Shown here in pieces: positions 26,438 through 34,540 of a DNA stretch of 64,000 nt. The notes beneath the pieces are model-generated. The model made no database searches, was not told the DNA's origin, and saw nothing but the letters and a program-made list of their open reading frames with translations. Origin of the DNA: Moritella sp. (lineage in GTDB: Bacteria > Pseudomonadota > Gammaproteobacteria > Enterobacterales > Moritellaceae); contig NZ_JABSQR010000004.1 of the NCBI RefSeq assembly GCF_013215705.1, positions 1 to 64,000 on the forward strand. Reading direction: 5' to 3'. The position numbers and the translations under genes are program-made. Position 1 is the first letter of the stretch. Every line of letters begins with the position of its first letter.

Positions 26438-28813
26438 TTATAACTCACCTCCCAATTCAATTACGGTATGTCGAATTAAAGAATCTTTTACTTCAAATTT
26501 CACCCTACCGGTAATGCCATTCACATCAATCGCAACCAACTCTACATCACCATTTAAATATTCAGGTAATTTTAATCGTAGAGATTTTGTTTGCGTGGAT
26601 AACCATTGCCCGTTTAAATACCAACTCACCTCTCCTACAGCGCCACTAACATTCACCATTAGTTGAATAGGTTCTGGATCTAAACGATACAGTTGCTGCT
26701 GATCTTCAATACCCCCAATAATTAATGCATCAGCTTGCTTGGGGATAGCTAAACAACGGGGAGAATATTTGGGAATACGCGCACTACGTTTTTCGCGATA
26801 AGATAACCATGGTTCCATTTGGCGTGGCCACAGCGTCACTTTCTGACGAATACCCGATAACGCACCACATTCACTAGATAAACGTAATTTTGTAATCGCA
26901 TCTAATATCACGGTTTGTTGCGCTTGATGAAAAGCTAACCCAGACTCTACTTGCAAGGTTCGTGGCGTCACCCCTTGTTTAGTTAATGCAAATAAGCGTC
27001 GATCACATTCTCCTTTCGCCAAAGTAACTGATCGCCCATCTGGCCAACAAATCTCTTTATCAATCACGCCCAAAGGACGTTCAGGCTGTAAATGCTGACC
27101 GTTTAACATGTCCAGTACAGTAAACAAAGCAGGGGCTGCAGTTTTAATACCTTGTGCGTCTTTGAGTGGTTCACCACTGGGCCTGCCGACCCAAACCCCA
27201 ATCGTATACTCTGCAGTGCTGCCAATTGCCCAGGTATCCCGGCTTGCCCAACTCGTACCGGTTTTCCACGCTAATAATGGCCGTTTTTCGTTTGATAAGC
27301 CCCAGCGAAATTGCTTAGGAGCAGTCACGCCTGTTAACGTTTTCCAGGTTATCCAAGCTGACTCTTCACTTAATAATCGGCGCCCTTTAACCCTTGATTT
27401 CGTCGCTAAAGATTCGAAGACTAACGGGTTAACCCATCCACCATTAGCAAAGCTCGAATGTAAACCGACTAAACTTTCTAAAGAAATACCAGCCCCCCCT
27501 AAAATCACAGCGGCACTCGCTTTGTTTTTTGGAATAGTGAGCGGCTGTAAAACATGTGCAAGTTTGTTCACAAACAACTGCTCACCATAGGCTTCAATCA
27601 GTTGCACAAACGGAATGTTTAACGAACGCTGTAACGCATCGCTCGCCGTCACTGGTCCAGCAAATCCTTTGGTAAAATTACGGGGACGATAACGAGAACT
27701 TAATCGAGGCACATCCGCTAATAGCGATTGTGAATGAATTAAATTTTGATCAATTGCCAAGCCAAATAACAGCGGTTTTAGCGTCGAACCCGGAGAGCGA
27801 ATTGCCTTTACCATATCCACATGCCCAGCTCGACTCGCATCTTGCATGCTCGCAGACCCAACATAACTAATGACATGTTGGTTATGATTATCAACCACCA
27901 GTACCGCCATTGAAACGCCATCCCCGATCAAGCTGGCATAACCTTGCACGTAAGCACTAATTCGCTGCTGTAATTCACGCTGGATATGGGTCTTTATTAC
28001 TTTTTTTTCTGGATGCTTTTGATGCAATCGTCTAGCTAACAATGGTGCAACAAAAGGCTGCTGAGGTTTCCATACTGAGATAGGTTCTTGCATCACTTTA
28101 AGTGCTTTTTGTTCACTCCACAGCCCAAATTTAACCAAGCGTTTAATTACTTTATTACGGGCTTGAGTAGCACGTTGTGGATAACGGTCAGGACGATAAC
28201 GCGATGGCGCTTGTGGTAATACCGTTAATAACGCAGCTTCTGCAGGGCGTAGTTGTGATGCGGGTTTGCGTAAATATTGGTAGCTAGCGGCTTGTACACC
28301 TTCGACAGTCCCGCCGAAGGGAGCATGGTTAATATATATCGTTAATATTTGCGCTTTACTGAGATGCCATTCTAATTGTAGCGCGCGTAATACCTGTTGT
28401 AATTTACCCAATAAACTACGCTGATGAGGGTGTAATAAACGCGCAACCTGCATTGTAATGGTTGAAGCGCCTGAAACAATACGTTGATGATAAACATATT
28501 GCCAAGTAGCCCGCACAAAACTAATCGGGTTAATACCAGGATGCAGATAAAAATAGCGGTCTTCATAAGTAATTAAGGCATCAAGATATTCTGGCGATAC
28601 CTCGTCAAGGCTAACTTGATAACGCCAAACGCCTTTTTTGTCTGCAAACGCTCTCAGTGGATAACCTTCATCATCCAATACCACACTGGCAAACTCTTTC
28701 TGTTGGTCAGGTAATGCCAGTGGGTAAATAATGTTGAAAACCCATAAACTGGCCACAACAAACAGCACGCTAAGGAGTAGGTAAACACCGCGACGTTTGA
28801 ATTTATTAGCCAT
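26438..28813 (-). CDS. pbpC: Penicillin-binding protein 1C (glycosyltransferase/transpeptidase-like)
   Basis: Class A PBP of 791 aa (E. coli PbpC 770). Residues 1-30 are a signal-anchor. The glycosyltransferase domain has catalytic Glu84 in TYEDRYFY and SGASTITMQVARLL (114-127). The transpeptidase domain has Ser343-X-X-Lys346 (SPGSTLKPLL) and KTGTSWASRD. The C-terminal part (about 690-791) is the PBP1C-specific BiPBP_C domain with the VSGAVGEVSWYLNGQW pattern. It lies 4 bases downstream of the alpha-2-macroglobulin gene, the widely conserved yfhM-pbpC pair in which the two proteins are thought to guard and repair the envelope. Confidence 0.95.
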   Translation of the reverse strand: MANKFKRRGVYLLLSVLFVVASLWVFNIIYPLALPDQQKEFASVVLDDEGYPLRAFADKKGVWRYQVSLDEVSPEYLDALITYEDRYFYLHPGINPISFVRATWQYVYHQRIVSGASTITMQVARLLHPHQRSLLGKLQQVLRALQLEWHLSKAQILTIYINHAPFGGTVEGVQAASYQYLRKPASQLRPAEAALLTVLPQAPSRYRPDRYPQRATQARNKVIKRLVKFGLWSEQKALKVMQEPISVWKPQQPFVAPLLARRLHQKHPEKKVIKTHIQRELQQRISAYVQGYASLIGDGVSMAVLVVDNHNQHVISYVGSASMQDASRAGHVDMVKAIRSPGSTLKPLLFGLAIDQNLIHSQSLLADVPRLSSRYRPRNFTKGFAGPVTASDALQRSLNIPFVQLIEAYGEQLFVNKLAHVLQPLTIPKNKASAAVILGGAGISLESLVGLHSSFANGGWVNPLVFESLATKSRVKGRRLLSEESAWITWKTLTGVTAPKQFRWGLSNEKRPLLAWKTGTSWASRDTWAIGSTAEYTIGVWVGRPSGEPLKDAQGIKTAAPALFTVLDMLNGQHLQPERPLGVIDKEICWPDGRSVTLAKGECDRRLFALTKQGVTPRTLQVESGLAFHQAQQTVILDAITKLRLSSECGALSGIRQKVTLWPRQMEPWLSYREKRSARIPKYSPRCLAIPKQADALIIGGIEDQQQLYRLDPEPIQLMVNVSGAVGEVSWYLNGQWLSTQTKSLRLKLPEYLNGDVELVAIDVNGITGRVKFEVKDSLIRHTVIELGGEL

Positions 28814-28817
28814 GTGA

Positions 28818-31800
28818 TTAAGGTTTTTCTTTCACATTAATTTGTTTAATACTGCCCCCGACACCACGCACAGACGGCTTGTACATGGACTCCACTTGCA
28901 CGGCAGGGAACACATAACTTCCCGGATTTACCGCACGCGATAATACATAGAGAGTTTGTACACGTTGTTCCGGTAAATCAACCGCAGCGACATAACGGTC
29001 GTCTCTAAACTCTTCATGCGCTATATCTGCTGCAATTACGATTTTCTCACCGTCAATGGTAATTTCAGCAATTTTTAGACTATTTAATAAATTCTGGTTT
29101 TCTAATTCAACCCCCGCAGGCATTAAGCTCACCACTAATGCATCAGGTACGCGTACATCACTGCGTAATGTGATACGCGTTAATAATAAATCCCCTGAGT
29201 GCAATGTATTGCTATCCGCTAATTTGGTCGCTTCGTTATTGTTTACTAAAAAGTGTGCAGTTTCGACACGAATTCCTTTATAAACGTCATAATCAGCTTG
29301 TTTTTTCACCCCCATCCAATCAAACGAAACATAAAGTGGTAAGTCGCCTGTATTAGTAAACGTCGCCTGAAGTTCTTTAGTGATATCTATATCTTGGCGG
29401 TATACACCATTTTTGTGTAGCGTGGTTATTTGTTTATTAATGGTTAAATCACCCTGCCACGGTTGCTCGTTATATTGCTGTTGTATCGTCATCGCCAATA
29501 GCAAAATAGCGCTACGTTCTTGGGTGCTCAGCCATTGCTGTTGCTGTATTGCCGATACTAACTCAGGTAGCATAAGCAATGCATGTAGTTTTAATTCCTC
29601 ATTCACTAAGTCACTAGTAACCAGCGCATCAATCACCATTGCTTGGTCACGTATTTCACTGCCGTAGTCCCCAAGATAAGAATTACTTCTTTTTTTCTTT
29701 AATGCTTGCAAGATCAATGTGCTGCCCTCCTTTTCACTGCCAGTCATTAGCATCGCTAAACCAAGGTGTACACCGGGTAATTTACCCTCGGCATTAAGGA
29801 GATCTTGTTCTGCAATATCTCGTAAAGGGCCGAGGGTGATCTTGGCTTGCTTGGCTAATACATAAGCAGCATAAGCGCGGTAAGCTACATCATAATGTTG
29901 TGGGTTGCTTGACCATATTTCAACTTGATGGCGCGCGCGCGAAGTTACATAACTTTCTAAACGTTTAGTCGCACTATTGAGCATCGCATCAGGCACTTCC
30001 ATGCCTTTATCTTTGAGGTTATAAAGAAACTCAGTAGCATAAGCCGTTAACCAATGTTCCTCTTTCGAGGTTTTACTCCATAGACCAAAGCTGCCATCGG
30101 CGCGTTGCAATTCGCGATAACGCTCAATCGCACCTTGTGCTTTTTGATTAATATCATCAACACTTACGTCATTAATACTCGTCGCCTTACCATCTTGTGT
30201 TAACACTGCTGCAAATGGACGTGATTTACTGGTCGTTTGCTCTAAACAACCATAAGGGTACGCTGTTAAATAACGCCAATGTTCTGTGGCATTTAAGTTA
30301 GGGCTTAAACCAACAAACAGTTGTAACTGTTGCGTAGCATCTATAAATGGTGCTAACGCTTGGGCCGGTAAGTGCAGATTATCACCTGGCATCAACAGGG
30401 CTTTTTCACGATTAAATTCAGCGGCCTGTGTTGCGCGTACAGGTAATGACCATTGACGCTCAATAACCTCATCCGCCATCACAAATTTAGCTTGCAACTC
30501 TCCAACACCTACATCTTGTAGTGCTTGTAAAGTGAAGTGTAATGTCTGTTTTTGATTTGGCTCGAGAGTCAGCGATCTTTTGTTATTTTGGCTAGCGAGT
30601 TGACCCGCTACATTTAAAGAAAATTCACCTTGTAGTAACAGTGCGGTCACGTTACTGACATCCAACACTATTTCACTACGATCACCGGTTGCCATAAATT
30701 TAGGCAAAGCCACTTGTAATACTACCGGTGACGTGACTTTTACAGTTGTTTCAACTTTTGCAAACTGTGCGTTATCAAAAGCGACTACAGTTAAATTTAA
30801 CTCGCCATCAAATACTGGTAATTGTAATGGTATTTCTGCCACCCCATCTTTTAACGATACAAGACCACTAAATAAACTCACTATTTTCGCTTCGTTTTTC
30901 GATTTTTCTCCCCCTCGGGTTAATGCCGCATCACCGCCCCAACGAAGACTTGCTTTATCGGCTAACAGTGGCGTCATCACTTGATCGTACATATCGGTGA
31001 TAACACCTTGGTATTTGCGCTGACCGTAGAAAAAGCTATATGGGTCTGCTACTTTATATCCCGTCACGTTTAATACCCCTGAATCAACAGCAGCTAATGT
31101 TACTTTGGCGTGACCAGATACAGGATTACCAGTAGCATCGTTTGCTCGTACTTTAACAATAACTTGTTGATTAGGCGCCCAACGCTCTGGTACATCCAGT
31201 TTGAGATCAATATGACGTTCTGTACGGGTAAGGGGTAAATGAATAATACCAAAACTACGTTTTGACACAGACTCACTGTGTGTTTTAGAAGGGGCAATAA
31301 CAAATGCGGTGATGTATGCATCATGACGCACCAAGCCTTTAGGCACGGTTAGTTTCACCTCAGATTCGCCATCGCCAACCTCAACCTGCTGCTGAAATAA
31401 TACCGAGTCTGTTTCAATGGTGATTAATGCATTACCAGCATAAGGAGCGGCAATACGTAAAAGCAAGGTTTCACCGGGTAAATAACTCTCTTTATCTAAC
31501 GCTAAATTAACCCGATCAGGTCGAATGGTTTTGCTGTTGTTTTGCCAATCATTATACCAAGCCTCACCCGCTCGAAAGTGATAAATGGTTTTACCACTTG
31601 TTTCAAGATCCGTTAGCTCTAGACGGTAACCCCCCCACTCAACACTTAGATCCAATGTTAATGGTTTTTTGTCGACAAAACTGAGGATCTGACTATCAAC
31701 CACATACTCTTTTTCAATACGCTCATAGTGCCAGCCATTATTATTGTTGTAAGTCCAAAAATAACGTTTCTCTTCACGTATTAGTTCCGTTTTCACTTCA

Positions 31801-33716
31801 CCTTGTGTAATCGGGCTGGCATTTTTATCTAGTTTCAATAAATTAAATTGAATCGAACTATTGCTCGTAGACTGAGCATTTTCAAACCCTGGTTTTACCG
31901 CTATAAAACTCTTTTTTGGCCAAAGTAGACTATCGTAAAAACGGTTTATGGCACGCCCACCACTTTCAAACAAGCTATAATGTAGGCGTACTTTCGTCGG
32001 TATATTCCAGTTTTCCCAAGGTTGTTTCACTATACTGCTATGTTTACCAGTGTCATCAAGCATGGTATCCGCTAATGCAAAATCGACTTTTTTGGCACCA
32101 TTACTGTCGCCAATATAATAATCAGGCCACTGTTCAAAGGGCTGTGTCCACGCTGAAGTGTTGCCACGTGTTTCAAGGCGGTTACCAGCAGCGGGTGCCC
32201 CGTATAAATACTCACCTAATACCAGCACGTTTAGTCCTTGCTTAGGACTAAACTTTTGTAACTTATCTGCTTCACCTAAGGTTAAACGCAGACGTTCAGG
32301 TAAAAACTCTTCTACTTTAAAATGAAAACGAGCTTGATAATTGTTATCCGCTCTGGTTGTTACTTTTGCTTGCCAGTTACCTAAAGGGGTCGATTTTGGC
32401 AAATTGACACTGTATTGGTAATAACCATTTTTACTATCCGTTGCTTTCAGCCAGATAGATTTGTATTTACTCCCATCGGGTTTATACAACTCAACACTTA
32501 CCTGCGAACCATCTACCTGCCCATCAGCATCTCGACGCAATATACTCAGCGTAAGTGTTTCACCGGGTCGGTAAATATCACGCTCAGAATAAACAAATAA
32601 CTGATTATCCCTGAAGGGTAAGTCCCCGACATTAAAATCGGTTAGATCAAAGCGCGGATTTTTATAAGGTAGTACTGTGACCTCTTTGCCTTTACGAGCT
32701 ACAATTAACGATAAGTTTTTGATATTTTTTACGTTGACGACGCCTTGCTGATTAGTTGTTTGAACAGCATAACGTTGCGATTTTCCATCCAGTAGAGCCA
32801 CCTCGATCCCTTTCAGTGGTGCACCTGTTTTTATGTCTTGGGTAATAATATGCATTTCTTTAGGGAATTGGCGTATTTGTAAACCTATCGAAGAGACCGA
32901 GAACCATGTGGCGGCATCAAACTCAAACACTCCAGGTTTACCCAAAGTGGCAAAATAAACCCCGCTCTCATTTGCCCAATCTTTATCCGCAATGGAGAAA
33001 GAGGTCACCTGCCGCTGATTGGCTTTACCTGCTGTTTTAACACGCGCTGTATAGAGGTGCTCAACCATCTTAGCGCGATTATCGTTATGGTAATAATAAG
33101 CACCACTACTTGCGATTTGTTTATACTGTTGCAAGAAATTGGCTAACTCGTTCAATTTAACACGATAAATATTAAGATCAACTTCAGGCACATTCACCGA
33201 ATATATGCCTAAATCATCGGTATGTCCCGGTACTAAAATTGCGCCCTGCTGTGATTTAAAACTAATCAAAGGCGCCATTGCGCGTGTATTAACGGTTTTC
33301 TGATAAACGTCTCTTAGTTGGCTGCCATGCTCGGCTTTTAAGCCTGCGATAACGTTGATTTGATATTTTGTTTCAGGATAAATCCCGTTATATTGCAATT
33401 GTCTGCCATCTGCGCTTAACACAGGGCTAACTAGCGGTGGTGTGATTTCAATATAATTAGAAAAATTTTGATTAGCTTCAATCGGAGCGTTAAACAAAAA
33501 AACAATCGCATTACTTTTTCCAACTTCTCGTTCAGACACATCTAATAATTTTAGTTGAACCGATGAATAATCAATTTCTTTAGCTGAAGTGGAAGTGTTC
33601 AACGTCGACTCAAGTGCAGCTGGAATATTATTTGAGTTACTTTCACTATTATTGTCACAACCGAATAACAGCCCTAAAAAGATCGTTATGATACAAAATC
33701 TATTAATTACTTTCAT
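28818..33716 (-). CDS. yfhM: Alpha-2-macroglobulin family lipoprotein (YfhM-type)
   Basis: Periplasmic protease-trapping protein of 1632 aa (E. coli YfhM 1653). A signal peptide with a lipobox (LLFGC, Cys20) predicts lipidation. MG-type beta domains fill the first 1100 residues (NQLFVYSERDIYRPGETLTL near 380 is a family signature). The thioester motif CLEQ begins at Cys1157 (YPYGCLEQTTSK) and is followed by the helical thioester domain. Residues 21-45 form a Ser/Asn-rich linker. The intact CxEQ marks it as the thioester-containing partner of PbpC. Confidence 0.94.
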   Translation of the reverse strand: MKVINRFCIITIFLGLLFGCDNNSESNSNNIPAALESTLNTSTSAKEIDYSSVQLKLLDVSEREVGKSNAIVFLFNAPIEANQNFSNYIEITPPLVSPVLSADGRQLQYNGIYPETKYQINVIAGLKAEHGSQLRDVYQKTVNTRAMAPLISFKSQQGAILVPGHTDDLGIYSVNVPEVDLNIYRVKLNELANFLQQYKQIASSGAYYYHNDNRAKMVEHLYTARVKTAGKANQRQVTSFSIADKDWANESGVYFATLGKPGVFEFDAATWFSVSSIGLQIRQFPKEMHIITQDIKTGAPLKGIEVALLDGKSQRYAVQTTNQQGVVNVKNIKNLSLIVARKGKEVTVLPYKNPRFDLTDFNVGDLPFRDNQLFVYSERDIYRPGETLTLSILRRDADGQVDGSQVSVELYKPDGSKYKSIWLKATDSKNGYYQYSVNLPKSTPLGNWQAKVTTRADNNYQARFHFKVEEFLPERLRLTLGEADKLQKFSPKQGLNVLVLGEYLYGAPAAGNRLETRGNTSAWTQPFEQWPDYYIGDSNGAKKVDFALADTMLDDTGKHSSIVKQPWENWNIPTKVRLHYSLFESGGRAINRFYDSLLWPKKSFIAVKPGFENAQSTSNSSIQFNLLKLDKNASPITQGEVKTELIREEKRYFWTYNNNNGWHYERIEKEYVVDSQILSFVDKKPLTLDLSVEWGGYRLELTDLETSGKTIYHFRAGEAWYNDWQNNSKTIRPDRVNLALDKESYLPGETLLLRIAAPYAGNALITIETDSVLFQQQVEVGDGESEVKLTVPKGLVRHDAYITAFVIAPSKTHSESVSKRSFGIIHLPLTRTERHIDLKLDVPERWAPNQQVIVKVRANDATGNPVSGHAKVTLAAVDSGVLNVTGYKVADPYSFFYGQRKYQGVITDMYDQVMTPLLADKASLRWGGDAALTRGGEKSKNEAKIVSLFSGLVSLKDGVAEIPLQLPVFDGELNLTVVAFDNAQFAKVETTVKVTSPVVLQVALPKFMATGDRSEIVLDVSNVTALLLQGEFSLNVAGQLASQNNKRSLTLEPNQKQTLHFTLQALQDVGVGELQAKFVMADEVIERQWSLPVRATQAAEFNREKALLMPGDNLHLPAQALAPFIDATQQLQLFVGLSPNLNATEHWRYLTAYPYGCLEQTTSKSRPFAAVLTQDGKATSINDVSVDDINQKAQGAIERYRELQRADGSFGLWSKTSKEEHWLTAYATEFLYNLKDKGMEVPDAMLNSATKRLESYVTSRARHQVEIWSSNPQHYDVAYRAYAAYVLAKQAKITLGPLRDIAEQDLLNAEGKLPGVHLGLAMLMTGSEKEGSTLILQALKKKRSNSYLGDYGSEIRDQAMVIDALVTSDLVNEELKLHALLMLPELVSAIQQQQWLSTQERSAILLLAMTIQQQYNEQPWQGDLTINKQITTLHKNGVYRQDIDITKELQATFTNTGDLPLYVSFDWMGVKKQADYDVYKGIRVETAHFLVNNNEATKLADSNTLHSGDLLLTRITLRSDVRVPDALVVSLMPAGVELENQNLLNSLKIAEITIDGEKIVIAADIAHEEFRDDRYVAAVDLPEQRVQTLYVLSRAVNPGSYVFPAVQVESMYKPSVRGVGGSIKQINVKEKP

Positions 33717-34093
33717 TGATAACCTTACTTTACAACGTTAGAAATAGCTCGTTCAGAAAGAGTACATTATCTGGTTCGTCGAACAACGAGGTTAAGTTTA
33801 TAATAATAATCACAAATTAACATTAATTTTATCGACGTCTAAAACCTCAAATTCAGAACACATCAAATTAATGGTCGACGCTGAGTCTACCTGGTTAACG
33901 AAACAACTCGGTATGCCGATTGGGGAATACGCCGGAATTTTTATAGGGAGTGAATATCAGAACAGGGTGCGGATAGTAGCAGTAAACAAGTCACAAAACG
34001 GGGGGACAACTTAACCCCAGCTACACTATGAAAGTAAAACTGGCGCTAAGTAACAGATATTAAATATCGTTTAACTATTTTCTAATAAAAGAA
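33717..34093. other. Intergenic region at the right end of the accessory block
   Basis: About 375 bases without a supported gene. It should hold the promoter of the alpha-2-macroglobulin gene. In other genomes recR would lie at this point, directly after ybaB. No repeat or integrase trace was seen. Confidence 0.45.
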
Positions 34094-34423
34094 TTAGAAC
34101 GGCATTTTCATACCTGGTGGTAATTTCATACCGCCAGTAGCGTCAGCCATTTTTGATTTGTTTTCTTCTTCAACACGGCGAGCAGCATCGTTGATTGCTG
34201 CAGCGATAAGATCTTCTAACATTTCTTTATCGTCTTCCATCAATTCTGGATCAATTTGCACACGACGTACGTTATGGCTACCAGTCATAGTGATTTTAAC
34301 CATGCCTGCACCAGATTCGCCAACTACTTCCATGTTAGCTAGTTCTTCTTGTACTTTAGCCATTTTGTCTTGCATTTGTTGAGCCTGCTTCATTAGCTGA
34401 CCCATTCCGCCTTTACCGAACAT
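34094..34423 (-). CDS. ybaB: Nucleoid-associated protein YbaB/EbfC
   Basis: Small DNA-binding protein of 109 aa (E. coli YbaB 109). It starts [20 protein letters not shown], has [18 protein letters not shown] in the middle and ends with the Gly/Met/Pro-rich [13 protein letters not shown], all family hallmarks. It lies downstream of dnaX on the same strand (117-base gap), as usual, but recR does not follow. Confidence 0.96.
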   Translation of the reverse strand: MFGKGGMGQLMKQAQQMQDKMAKVQEELANMEVVGESGAGMVKITMTGSHNVRRVQIDPELMEDDKEMLEDLIAAAINDAARRVEEENKSKMADATGGMKLPPGMKMPF

Positions 34424-34540
34424 ATTAAACTCTCTTTATATCTGACTGTTGCGAACAACAATAAATAAATACCGATTGCTTCGCATTGAATATCCATACT
34501 ATATGGGTATCATTGAAAAAATTTCAAGGTTGCTAACTCG

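Noticed and set aside
27108-27590. 160-codon plus-strand ORF opposite pbpC
   Set aside because: Lies wholly inside pbpC, whose motifs are intact; no ribosome-binding site or family pattern.
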